Shown here: one piece after another, positions 17,757-25,745 of the stretch
How the letters are laid out: each line of letters opens with the position of its first letter
Position numbering within the stretch: the first letter of the stretch is position 1
NCBI GenBank assembly: GCA_016285455.1
Contig: JAEEQS010000001.1
Coordinates: 359,511 to 423,510, forward strand
Direction of reading: 5' to 3'
DNA: 64,000 nt
Source: Bacteroidales bacterium
Lineage (GTDB): Bacteria > Bacteroidota > Bacteroidia > Bacteroidales > UBA932
The notes under the pieces: model-generated
Told to the model about the DNA's origin: nothing
Databases searched by the model: none
Seen by the model: only the letters and a program-made list of their open reading frames with translations
Program-made: the position numbers and the translations under genes

Positions 17757-20075
17757 ATGGAAGAGAATATTAAGTTCAAAATTAAACTAGACAGAGTTCT
17801 TGAGGTGCTGTGCAGTCAGATTTATGATTCACCCTTGGCTCTCTTACGTGAAAACGTTCAGAATGCGTACGATGCCATTCTTATGAGAAAGCATATTGAT
17901 TTGTCTGAATCCTATCAACCTTGCATTGATATCTCCATTGGTCCAAACCAACTAACGATCAGTGATAACGGAATCGGAATGAATTCCGATTCACTGAAGA
18001 AGCATTTCTGGACTGCTGGTTCGAGTGGAAAAAATAATAGTGACGCAAGAGCAGCCGGGGTTGTTGGAACATTTGGTATTGGAGCTATGGCGAATTTTGG
18101 AGTTTGCTCTGAGCTTCGGGTGGTTAGCAGGGCATATGGAGAGGAAATGACTTATACTTCATATGTGAAGAAAGCGGAATTGTCTTTAGAGGTGAATTGT
18201 ATCCATATCTATGATAATCAAGAGCAACGTGATGACTTTGGGACTACAATTATTGCTATTTGGGAGAATGGCTTCAGTCTGAGCAAAACAGATGCAATCA
18301 ATTATCTTAAGCCATACGTAAAGTATGTGCCAGTTCCTGTTATGCTGAATGGCGAACTTATCAGTCAGGAGGTTGCTCTTATTTCTTACACTAGCGACAA
18401 AATGGAAACAAAACAAGGCGTAGTAAGAGATCCGTCTATTTCATTCGATTACAGGCTGGCTTTCAATACCCATAGCAATATCTTACCGCAGATATTGATT
18501 GAGAATATCACTATTAATGGTGTAAAGCTAAATGGATTTGTGCGCTTAAGAGCCTCTGAACCAACACTGTACGGATTGAGAAATTATTTTGGGTTGGCTC
18601 CAGTACCCGTAAGCTCTGCATTCAACTTTGGAGGAGTGGTGAATTTAGATTCACTTAATCCAACAGCTGGAAGAGAGGCTTTAAGCCGTGATAGCATCAA
18701 TATTGTTGCAATCATTGTGGGCAAGGCTGATGAAGTGATAGCCAAGGCTATCGCAGATAACGAAGTCGCTGATCAGTGCCGTGAGTTGCTCTTCTATATT
18801 AGGAATACACGTCGGTTTGAATTAGCGCATAACATACAAATTACTGTCTGTAGTTCAGAAAGCAGAATGAAACTGGGTGACGTTGCCCCAATTGTCAATG
18901 GTAAAGTCGTTAACTATTATGAGGGCAAGGATAAGCAGATTAAGAACAATCACTCGGATGAGAGTCATATTCTACTCTTGCCAGCAGACGATAATGTCCG
19001 TAGGCAGATTCAGATTACCGTACTAAGGCAAAAAGGAATACAATCTATTCCCGATACAATTGATATAAAGCCCTTCGACACAATGGATTTGACAATTCCA
19101 GAGATTTCAATTGCAACAAAAATAAAGACAGTACTGGCAGATGATTATCTGATGTCGGATGCTCTGGTAAAATTTGCTCAGATTTCTCATAATCTGGAGA
19201 GTACTGTGCAGATAGAGGATGGCAAAGTCGTGGTTTACCTGTCGAGGAATTCAAAGGAAATGAGCTATCTTTCAGAGATTTACAATAATAACTACATACT
19301 ATTTGAACCAATTATCAAAGACTTTGTAAGGACAAAACTTTATACGAAATTTGCGCAATATGTCCCCTCGTCTACTCGTGATGGAGCAGAGGCTCTTTAC
19401 AATATTCTACAACGGAAGAGGGAACTATATACAATTGAGTATTCTGAACTTGGTGAAATGGAATCGGTGATGAAAGATTATCTTGACGGAAAGATACCGT
19501 ATAAAGATGTTCTAAAGGCCGCTACTACAGTAAAAAATAAACAGATTCAGTCTGTAACATCAAAACAAGTTGGTGATATAAATGAGGTTATGACTGGTGG
19601 TGGAACCACACCTGCAGTTATGCCTCAGAACAACGCAGGAGGAACTAATGAGCAAACATTAGATGCTTTGCCTCCGATAATGCGTTTGGATGTAGATACA
19701 AAGTACAAAGTGCTTCACACCGAAGATAAAAATCATAACTTGTCGGGATACAACACATTCTTGGCATTGTCTGACCGTATGTTCCGTGAGTACTATGAGT
19801 TTTTCCTTCAGCCGCATACTACAAGAATCATTTGGAGCATGCATAAGATTATCTATATTTTTACCCATGCTTCTAGTAATCTGACGTTGTATTACGACAT
19901 AGACTTGATGAAGAAATTGGATGGAGATGCTACGGGAGGGCGTATGATAACGACGGCTACTATAGTAACAAAAGAGAGGATTTTCATCCCCGTGATCAAT
20001 GAAATGGATGACTATTTTAACATCAAGGGCGGGCAATTGAAGTTCTCCGTGAGATTTGATTCGGTAACACAGTGA
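17757..20075 (+). CDS. Hsp90-like (GHKL) ATPase, partner of the metallophosphoesterase
   Basis: The 772-residue protein opens with a GHKL ATPase domain of the Hsp90 kind. It has the N box LRENVQNAYDA (30-40), ISDNGIGMNSDSLKKHF with the DxGxG box (67-83), GVVGTFGIGAMANFG (about 101-115) and DFGTTIIAIW (about 160). A middle domain follows to about 600. A Gly/Asn-rich linker near 625 leads to a C-terminal domain of about 140 residues that I do not recognise. It is far from HtpG in size and sequence and is not a housekeeping chaperone. It is 4 bp after the phosphoesterase gene. GHKL ATPases occur in several anti-phage systems, so a conflict role is plausible. Confidence 0.78.
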   Translation: MEENIKFKIKLDRVLEVLCSQIYDSPLALLRENVQNAYDAILMRKHIDLSESYQPCIDISIGPNQLTISDNGIGMNSDSLKKHFWTAGSSGKNNSDARAAGVVGTFGIGAMANFGVCSELRVVSRAYGEEMTYTSYVKKAELSLEVNCIHIYDNQEQRDDFGTTIIAIWENGFSLSKTDAINYLKPYVKYVPVPVMLNGELISQEVALISYTSDKMETKQGVVRDPSISFDYRLAFNTHSNILPQILIENITINGVKLNGFVRLRASEPTLYGLRNYFGLAPVPVSSAFNFGGVVNLDSLNPTAGREALSRDSINIVAIIVGKADEVIAKAIADNEVADQCRELLFYIRNTRRFELAHNIQITVCSSESRMKLGDVAPIVNGKVVNYYEGKDKQIKNNHSDESHILLLPADDNVRRQIQITVLRQKGIQSIPDTIDIKPFDTMDLTIPEISIATKIKTVLADDYLMSDALVKFAQISHNLESTVQIEDGKVVVYLSRNSKEMSYLSEIYNNNYILFEPIIKDFVRTKLYTKFAQYVPSSTRDGAEALYNILQRKRELYTIEYSELGEMESVMKDYLDGKIPYKDVLKAATTVKNKQIQSVTSKQVGDINEVMTGGGTTPAVMPQNNAGGTNEQTLDALPPIMRLDVDTKYKVLHTEDKNHNLSGYNTFLALSDRMFREYYEFFLQPHTTRIIWSMHKIIYIFTHASSNLTLYYDIDLMKKLDGDATGGRMITTATIVTKERIFIPVINEMDDYFNIKGGQLKFSVRFDSVTQ

Positions 20076-20107
20076 ATGATTCCAGGGAATGGTTGTGACA
20101 CAAGATG

Positions 20108-20184
20108 CAAGATGGGGAATCCGTTATACTGAGGTGAAAGACAGGGCGTATAAGCCGCTTACTGAGGATGAAGTGCTGAGATAG
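20108..20184 (+). pseudogene. WbuC C-terminal remnant
   Basis: The stretch translates as YTEVKDRAYKPLTEDEVLR before TAG at 20182. It is clearly related to the end of the intact WbuC (IMEVKDGAYEPLREENIF), at both protein and DNA level. Nothing of the rest of the gene is left: the 3' end of the ATPase gene lies 32 bp upstream. This is the scar of an insertion or replacement that removed most of a WbuC gene. Confidence 0.6.
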
Positions 20185-20220
20185 GGGGGGATATACCATC
20201 GCTGAGTAAGATAAAAATAA

Positions 20221-20646
20221 ACTTGGATTGGATCTGGACTACTTTACGACTGGTGTAGATTGCTGTGGACTTATCGATCTTCGTTGGATGTGGATTTGCT
20301 GAAAGAGAGATTGAGAAAGATGGGGTTGATGAGTGAGTGGAGGGCGTTTGGGGCTTTTGCTGTGGAGTATTTGGGGATGCCTGCTGAGGCGATGCCGTTG
20401 TATGATGGAGGGGGTCGGTGGAAGAGGAAGGCGGAGAAGATTTTGAGGTTTGTGATGTCTGTTGGGAATTTTGGGCATAATCGGGATATGAGTTATTATC
20501 GGAAGTATCCTTATGTGGTGCGGAAGGTTGTGTCTTTTGGACAGAGGGTGGGGGATGTGTTCCGTCATGTGGCTATTTTTCCGTTGGATTCTTTCCGTTT
20601 TTTGCCGTCGATTTTGTTTAATGGTTTGCGGAGTTTATTTAATACA
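20221..20646 (+). pseudogene. NTP_transf_5 C-terminal remnant (fragment 3)
   Basis: The frame open across 20239-20646 reads DWCRLLWTYRSSLDVDLL and on to RKMGL...EWRAFGAFAVEYLGM and GNFGHNRDMSYY. This matches the last 130 residues of the intact protein at 36236 (DLCRLLYSYSDEIDPKF, EWKAFAALMVDYLGM, GNMGRNRDESY). The catalytic N-terminal two-thirds are missing. The frame then runs without a stop into an unrelated fragment starting at 20647, giving a 191-codon chimeric open frame that is unlikely to be a functional gene. Confidence 0.65.
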
Positions 20647-20835
20647 ATGAAGAGTTTTGAACTAAAATGTACTTTTCATCCAGTCGGTCAAGGTGCATTT
20701 TATGCGGAGGTGTTTTCCAAAAATGATGTGGCAGTGTTCTCGGTTGTTTTTGATTGCGGAACAGGGACACCAATCTATTGTTTTTTTAAAACATTTATTT
20801 GCCTTTTGACAATAGTTGTCAAAAGGTGGGGCTAG
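20647..20835 (+). pseudogene. Possible MBL-fold hydrolase N-terminal fragment
   Basis: From ATG 20647 the frame reads MKSFELKCTFHPVGQGAFY and later FSVVFDCGTG. This resembles the first 45 residues of MBL-fold proteins whose N-terminus pairs a VGQG segment with a DCGT segment. After about 20770 the match stops and the frame ends at 20835 in what looks like non-coding sequence. It is probably a broken gene left when the tcmP cassette was acquired. The family assignment is from memory and tentative. Confidence 0.35.
20802..20826. promoter_or_regulatory. tcmP: Perfect 25-bp palindrome upstream of tcmP
   Basis: CCTTTTGACAA, a TAG spacer and TTGTCAAAAGG form a perfect inverted repeat with 11-bp arms. 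It ends 31 bp before the ATG of tcmP at 20858. There is no T run after it, so a simple terminator is unlikely. A dimeric repressor operator or a stem-loop in the leader fits better. The nearby AT-rich stretch 20776-20800 could hold the promoter, although no exact TAnnTTTG box is present. Confidence 0.6.
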
Positions 20836-20857
20836 CTTTGCGGAAAATTATAATGAT

Positions 20858-22030
20858 ATGAAAAACACAAATAAAAAAGCAGATGTTAAGAAGACTCTTC
20901 AAATTCACTCTCAGGCTAAAGTGGAGTTTTATAAGGAGTATTTAGTTCGCTATTTAAGAATATTGTCTCTTTCTCCTTTTATTCGTCAGATAAATATTTA
21001 TGATGTTTTTTGTGGAATGGGCGTTTATAAAGATGGAGGCAAGGGGAGTCCTATTGCGGCATTTGAAGCTATTAAAAATTTTAGGGAAGATCCTCTTTCC
21101 TCCAAAGGCCAATGTCTCATAAAATTGGTTGTTAACGATAAAGATAAACAAAATGTCGAAAACACAGAGTCATATATATCCAAACATAATAATGGTTTCT
21201 GTCAACTGGAAACCCATAATAAGGATATAGATGAAATGTTTTCATATGTTAGTGCAAAAGTATCTGAATCAACATCTATAGAAAGAAATCTAGTTTTTAT
21301 AGATCCATACGGGTATAGTAAGATTAAAAGGGAAATATTGGAGCAGATAATGAGAAATGGCCGTACTGAAATTATTTTATTCTTACCTATATCTTTTATG
21401 AAGAGATTTACAAATGCGGCTGTTACGGATGAGAATAATGTAGTACAGTATGAGCCATTGAGAGCTTTTATCGATAGTTTCTTTCCGGATAATCATCCTA
21501 TACGAGGAGAAAATATAGGTGTTCATGATTATATTAGATATATTTCCGATGCTTTGAAACTCGGAAAAGATTTCTTCACAACTAGTTATTATATTGAAAG
21601 AAATGTTTCTACTTTCTTTGCTTTGTTTTTCATAAGCCCACATATCTATGGATTCGAAAAAATTCTTGAAGTTAAATGGGCCTTAGATGCTAGCCATGGA
21701 GGTGGTTTCAATCTGCCAGAGGATATGGATAATCTGTTCAAAGAAGACTTTATAAAAGAAGATAGGCTATATAATTATAATGTACTAAGGGCCTTGCTAT
21801 TAGATTATCTTAAGCAATCTAGAACTAATCGTGAAGTGTATAAGTTTGTTCTACGTAATGAGTTCTTGCCCAAACATGCTAATAATGTGATTAAGGATAT
21901 GCATTCACAAGGTTTATTATCATTAGTCACTAATGATGGCAAGCCAGTGAGAAAAGGTGCTTATCATATTAATCATGACGCTTATAAAGGGAAACTACAA
22001 CAAACAATAACTTTTAAATTAGCAAACTAA
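20858..22030 (+). CDS. tcmP: Three-Cys-motif partner protein TcmP
   Basis: The product of about 390 residues matches the TcmP family. It has INIYDVFCGMGVYKDGGKGSP near residue 46, a Rossmann-like motif recalling methyltransferases, and NLVFIDPYGYSKI near 145, also methyltransferase-like. A C-terminal winged-helix-like region follows. The family is defined by its pairing with three-Cys-motif proteins, and that partner is the next gene, joined in TAATG. Biochemical function is not established; the pair is common in mobile and phage-related settings. I choose ATG 20858; TTG 20816 would run through the palindrome. Confidence 0.78.
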   Translation: MKNTNKKADVKKTLQIHSQAKVEFYKEYLVRYLRILSLSPFIRQINIYDVFCGMGVYKDGGKGSPIAAFEAIKNFREDPLSSKGQCLIKLVVNDKDKQNVENTESYISKHNNGFCQLETHNKDIDEMFSYVSAKVSESTSIERNLVFIDPYGYSKIKREILEQIMRNGRTEIILFLPISFMKRFTNAAVTDENNVVQYEPLRAFIDSFFPDNHPIRGENIGVHDYIRYISDALKLGKDFFTTSYYIERNVSTFFALFFISPHIYGFEKILEVKWALDASHGGGFNLPEDMDNLFKEDFIKEDRLYNYNVLRALLLDYLKQSRTNREVYKFVLRNEFLPKHANNVIKDMHSQGLLSLVTNDGKPVRKGAYHINHDAYKGKLQQTITFKLAN

Positions 22031-22764
22031 TGGGTAGTTCAAAAATAGAATGGACTGATGCAACCTGGAATCCTGTTACTGGTTGCACCAAGATATCTAC
22101 AGGTTGCCAGCATTGTTACGCGGAGGTTATGTCTCGTAGGCTTTGTGCAATGGGGGTGGATAAATACAAAGAAGGATTCAAGGTTTCTATTCATGAGGAT
22201 GCGCTGGGAGAACCATATAAGCTGAAGAGGCCGCATACAATATTTGTGTGTTCTATGAGCGATATTTTTCACAAAGATGTGCCTTATAGATTTATAGATA
22301 AGGTTATTCGTGTAATTGAGAGTACGCCACTGCACCGCTACCAGATACTTACAAAACGTGCCGATAGGATGTTTGATTATTTTAGTACCCATCGAGTTCC
22401 GGAAAACGTTTGGCTAGGGGTTACTGTTGAATGCAAGGCTTCTATTCCTCGTATGGATTACCTAAGGAGAATTAAAGAGGCATCTGTGAGGTTTTTGTCT
22501 TGTGAGCCACTGGTGGAGGATTTAGGAGAATTGAACCTAGACAGTATTGATTGGATTATTGTTGGAGGAGAAAGTGGGAATCAGGCTAGACCTATGAAAG
22601 AAGAATGGGCTCTAAGCATACAGCAACAGGTTAATAAAGCAGGCAAAGCTTTCTTTTTCAAGCAGTGGGGGACTTGGGGCAGCGACGGCGTGAAAAGGAA
22701 CAAGCATGTTAATGGCAAGAAATTGGCCGGTAAAATTTGTCAGGCAGTTCCAACACCGGCATAG
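22030..22764 (+). CDS. Three-Cys-motif protein (phage Gp37/Gp68 family, DUF5131)
   Basis: The 244-residue protein begins with the family hallmark SSKIEWTDATWNPVTGC followed by TKISTGCQHCYAE. The three cysteines are C19, C26 and C29 (CX6CX2C), a radical-SAM-like cluster motif. FVCSMSDIFHKDVP near 75 and GGESGNQARPM near 180 are also typical, as is the FFKQWG segment near 213. The enzyme reaction is unknown. It overlaps tcmP by one base (TAATG), so the two are translated together. Defence or nucleic-acid modification roles have to be regarded as inference. Confidence 0.85.
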   Translation: MGSSKIEWTDATWNPVTGCTKISTGCQHCYAEVMSRRLCAMGVDKYKEGFKVSIHEDALGEPYKLKRPHTIFVCSMSDIFHKDVPYRFIDKVIRVIESTPLHRYQILTKRADRMFDYFSTHRVPENVWLGVTVECKASIPRMDYLRRIKEASVRFLSCEPLVEDLGELNLDSIDWIIVGGESGNQARPMKEEWALSIQQQVNKAGKAFFFKQWGTWGSDGVKRNKHVNGKKLAGKICQAVPTPA

Positions 22765-22940
22765 GCATCGCTGAGTATCGAGGAAAAGTTCTATATGCTG
22801 GCAGTTGTTTTATATAAGGAAGCGGTCTTTAGGACAATGAGTGATTACATCCTTTTGCCGGCATTTGCGATATTGTTTATTTGGTTGGAATGGGGAGAGA
22901 ATCCTATGTGGAGGCGGTGGGAGTGAAAGGTATTTTTTGT
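22765..22940. other. Gap with possible membrane-protein tail
   Basis: The gap starts with ATCGCTGAG at 22767. A 43-codon frame at 22795-22926 reads MSDYILLPAFAILFIWLEW near its middle and ends RRWE. It could be the C-terminus of a lost multi-pass protein such as an MBOAT acyltransferase, but the match is too short to trust. Nothing else is recognised. Confidence 0.3.
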
Positions 22941-22948
22941 TAAATTTG
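22941..22948 (+). promoter_or_regulatory. Bacteroidota -7 box upstream of the sugar aminotransferase
   Basis: TAAATTTG fits the Bacteroides TAnnTTTG consensus and lies 26 bp before ATG 22975. An upstream T-rich stretch is present but no clear -33 TTTG. Confidence 0.45.
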
Positions 22949-22974
22949 TATAATATTGAACTAGGATAAGACAG

Positions 22975-24282
22975 ATGAGAAAACGCATATATCTGTGCCT
23001 GGCGCATATGAGCGAGGCCGGGCTGGAGCGAAAATACATAAAGGAAGCGTTTGAAACAAATTGGGTGGTGCCTCTGGGGCCGAATGTGAATGGGTTTGAG
23101 GCGGATCTTAGAAAGTTTGTGGACTCGCTGCCAGATGGCAAGACTCTGGAGCCAGAACACGAAGTTGTGGCGCTGTCTTCCGGCACGGCGGCTGTTCATC
23201 TGGCTCTGCTGAATTGCGGGGTTGGTCCTGGAGATGAGGTGCTTGTGCAGAGCTTTACATTTTGCGCGTCGAGCCATCCTATAACCTATTTGGGTGCCAG
23301 GCCGGTGTTTGTTGACTCTGAGCTGGATTCCTGGAATATGGATCCTGAGCTGCTGGAGAAGGCCATTGTAGACAGGATAGCGGTTACGGGGAAGAAGCCT
23401 AAGGCTATTGTGCCGGTGGCACTGTATGGTATGCCGTATCAAGTGGATAAGATAATGGCCATCGCTGAGAAATACGATATTCCGGTGGTTGAGGATGCGG
23501 CAGAAGGGTTTGGCAGCCGCTGGGATGGCAGGGTGCTTGGAACGTTTGGAAAGTATGGCGTGCTGAGTTTCAACGGCAACAAGATTATTTCCACGTCTGG
23601 TGGCGGGGCGCTGATTACTGAAAATCCGGATGAGTGGCGGGAGATTATGATGTATGCAACGCAGTATAGGGAGTCTTATCCGTACTACCAGCACGAAAAG
23701 ATTGGCTACAACTACCGTATGAGCAACATCTGCGCAGGAATCGGCAGGGGGCAGATGACGGTGGCCGAAGAGCATATTTCTCACCATAAGCACGTTAAGG
23801 AGCTTTATAAGGAGCTGTTTGCTTCTGTGCCAGGTATTGAGGTGCATGACAATCCTTCTCCGCGATACGATTCCAATTTCTGGCTGAATACCATAACGAT
23901 AGATCCGTCGCTGAGGATTAAGGGGCAGGAAAATGCCTATAAGACTGTGGTGAAGGGGGCTGTTGGCGGTGCTGCGGGTGTGGTGCATGCCTCGGAGAGT
24001 GCCCATACAGACTGCGAGCCGAATGCAAATGTGGAGGCTCTGCGGGTTGTGCTGGATGAGGCTGGTGTTGAGGCGCGTCCGCTCTGGAAGCCGATGCACC
24101 GCCAGCCGGTGTACAAGGATGCTGTAGCGTATCTGTCTCCTTGCTCATTGTTCGGTAAGGAGGAACCGTCTGTATCAGAGGCGCTGTTCAAGGTGGGTAT
24201 GTGCCTGCCGAGTGGCCCGTATGTGACAGACGAAGATGTGCGTTACATCGTTGAAACAATCAAGTCAGCAATAGTGGGTTGA
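22975..24282 (+). CDS. UDP-sugar aminotransferase (DegT/DnrJ/EryC1/StrS, PglE-like)
   Basis: The 435-residue PLP enzyme has ALSSGTAAVHLALL near residue 67, EDAAEGFGSRW near 176, and the Schiff-base lysine K203 in SFNGNKIISTSGGG. RPLWKPMHRQPVY near 370 is characteristic of PglE-like 4-aminotransferases that make UDP-bacillosamine-type precursors. A 28-residue stretch around 322-350 (KGAVGGAAGVVHASESAH and on) is absent from the usual family pattern, making the protein longer than the typical 380-400. It is followed by a strong terminator and has its own promoter box. GC-rich codon use contrasts with the AT-rich defence-like genes on both sides. Confidence 0.82.
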   Translation: MRKRIYLCLAHMSEAGLERKYIKEAFETNWVVPLGPNVNGFEADLRKFVDSLPDGKTLEPEHEVVALSSGTAAVHLALLNCGVGPGDEVLVQSFTFCASSHPITYLGARPVFVDSELDSWNMDPELLEKAIVDRIAVTGKKPKAIVPVALYGMPYQVDKIMAIAEKYDIPVVEDAAEGFGSRWDGRVLGTFGKYGVLSFNGNKIISTSGGGALITENPDEWREIMMYATQYRESYPYYQHEKIGYNYRMSNICAGIGRGQMTVAEEHISHHKHVKELYKELFASVPGIEVHDNPSPRYDSNFWLNTITIDPSLRIKGQENAYKTVVKGAVGGAAGVVHASESAHTDCEPNANVEALRVVLDEAGVEARPLWKPMHRQPVYKDAVAYLSPCSLFGKEEPSVSEALFKVGMCLPSGPYVTDEDVRYIVETIKSAIVG

Positions 24283-24338
24283 TGGTCGTGTTGATAGTGG
24301 CTTGATAGTGTGGGAAGCACTTTGATAAGATTTCGGGA

Positions 24339-24370
24339 GGCCGGCAGAGTTGTTCTGCCGGCCTTCTTTT
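24339..24370 (+). terminator. Rho-independent terminator after the aminotransferase
   Basis: GGCCGGCAGA and TCTGCCGGCC form a perfect 10-bp GC-rich stem with the loop GTTGT, followed by TTCTTTT. It isolates the aminotransferase from the downstream RloA/RloB cassette. Confidence 0.85.
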
Positions 24371-24387
24371 GTAATTATAGTTAACCT

Positions 24388-24417
24388 AAGTTTAGTAAAG
24401 TTTAGTAAAGTTTAGTA
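24388..24417 (+). repeat. Three tandem 10-bp repeats before rloA
   Basis: AAGTTTAGTA occurs three times back to back, with a period of one helical turn. The array ends 17 bp before the TATATTTG box and overlaps where a -33 element would fall. It could be an operator with three stacked sites or a slippage-prone tract changing promoter strength. Confidence 0.7.
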
Positions 24418-24434
24418 AAATCAATTTTAATTGC

Positions 24435-24442
24435 TATATTTG
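24435..24442 (+). promoter_or_regulatory. Bacteroidota -7 box of the rloA-rloB operon
   Basis: TATATTTG matches TAnnTTTG and lies 28 bp before ATG 24471, giving a leader of about 20 nt. Confidence 0.6.
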
Positions 24443-24470
24443 CAAAAACCTTACAAAATCAAACTTTAAA

Positions 24471-25745
24471 ATGGTTCTAGAAATTCGTTTGAGTAATATG
24501 TTTTCTATCAAGGATGAGATTGTTCTTGATATGACATCTGGGGGCAGTAAGTCCAAGAATGCTTCGATGTTGTCATCTAATTGCTTTCCTTATAAAGAGT
24601 ATGAGTTGCTGAAAACGGTGGCTATCTACGGAGCAAATGCCTCGGGAAAGTCAAATATCATTAAAGCAATAACCTTCTGTTGTCTGATGGTTCTGAACTC
24701 TCATAATCATAATGAAGGGGATAGATTTAATTTCAATCCTTTTAAGTTTGACAATTATTCGAATAAACCGAGTTCTTTCTTCATTCGCTTCATTCACGAT
24801 GATATTGAATATGAGTATTCTTTTAGTTTAACTCAGGCTGCGATTGTTACAGAGGCCTTGTACTACTATCCGAACGGTAGGCGCGCAGAGGTGTTTACTC
24901 GTGATGAGAGAAGAGGTAGTGAGAAAACTGACATTTATCATTTCCAAAATGCTATTAAACGTCCTTTGGATGTTGCTATTAATACATCTAAGAAAACACT
25001 GTTCATTTCCAGGGCTAGTCAGATGGATAGGGTTGTTGCCAAGGATGTGTATACCTTTTTCAACAAATCTTTGATGTTTAGTCCTACAATGCCGGGTAAT
25101 TTGGTGGAGTCATTGTTTAATGTTTATAAGAAGGAACTCTTGATGGCCTTACAAATTGCTGATAGTGATATTGTAGATGTCAAGATGAGAAAAGAAAAGC
25201 AGCATTCTAAGCATGTAACACTTTTATCAACGCCGGTTGATGTTCTTCCCGTTAAGGATGTTGAGGAAGAGGTTCTTAGATTTACCACATATCATAAGAA
25301 TAATCCTTCGGTTCCGTTTAAAATGGAGACTGAAGAGTCTGAAGGTACAAAGCGTCTGTTTTATAACATGATATTGATCTTGGATATTCTCAAAAATAAT
25401 AAAACATTACTGTGGGATGAGATTGAATTAAGCTTACATAGTAAGATTGTTGAGTACCTTTTCACATTATTCAATCATAGTCGCGGAGCACAACTCATAT
25501 GTACCACTCATAATACAAATCTTTTAGATTTACATAAAATGAGGAAGGATCAAATTTACTTTGTGAATAAGAAACAGGATGGTTCCAGCGATTTGTATTC
25601 TTTGTTTGATTACAAAGATTTCCGTGACTCTATGGATTTGGAAAAAGCTTACCTTCAGGGGCGTTTTGATGCGATCCCTTATATTGATGATTCAGAATTG
25701 AAATTAAAGTCTCTAATTGAAGAAGATGAAAAGAAAGAGAAATAG
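24471..25745 (+). CDS. AAA family ATPase (RloA/AbiL-type, AAA_15)
   Basis: The 424-residue protein has an SMC/OLD-like ATPase layout. The N-terminus reads LSNMFSIKDEIVLDMTSG, Walker A is GANASGKS (K60), and the signature/Walker B region is TLLWDEIELSLH near 311-322, followed by the switch histidine in CTTHNTNLL near 345. It precedes and overlaps an RloB gene. The pair resembles RloA/RloB of restriction loci and the lactococcal AbiL abortive-infection system, in which the ATPase gates a Toprim-like effector. The AT-rich composition and own promoter suggest separate acquisition. Confidence 0.82.
   Translation: MVLEIRLSNMFSIKDEIVLDMTSGGSKSKNASMLSSNCFPYKEYELLKTVAIYGANASGKSNIIKAITFCCLMVLNSHNHNEGDRFNFNPFKFDNYSNKPSSFFIRFIHDDIEYEYSFSLTQAAIVTEALYYYPNGRRAEVFTRDERRGSEKTDIYHFQNAIKRPLDVAINTSKKTLFISRASQMDRVVAKDVYTFFNKSLMFSPTMPGNLVESLFNVYKKELLMALQIADSDIVDVKMRKEKQHSKHVTLLSTPVDVLPVKDVEEEVLRFTTYHKNNPSVPFKMETEESEGTKRLFYNMILILDILKNNKTLLWDEIELSLHSKIVEYLFTLFNHSRGAQLICTTHNTNLLDLHKMRKDQIYFVNKKQDGSSDLYSLFDYKDFRDSMDLEKAYLQGRFDAIPYIDDSELKLKSLIEEDEKKEK

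Noticed and set aside
20260..20835. 191-codon frame as a real gene
   Set aside because: It joins the tail of an NTP_transf_5 gene to a possible MBL-fold start and then to non-coding sequence; no valid start codon context.
22810..24099. 429-codon frame on the minus strand opposite the sugar aminotransferase
   Set aside because: Its product is rich in His, Arg and Pro with no family likeness, and the plus strand encodes a complete PLP aminotransferase. It is a GC-rich antisense shadow.
24388..24417. Tandem repeats as a CRISPR array
   Set aside because: Only three 10-bp units with no spacers and no cas genes; a promoter-linked repeat fits.
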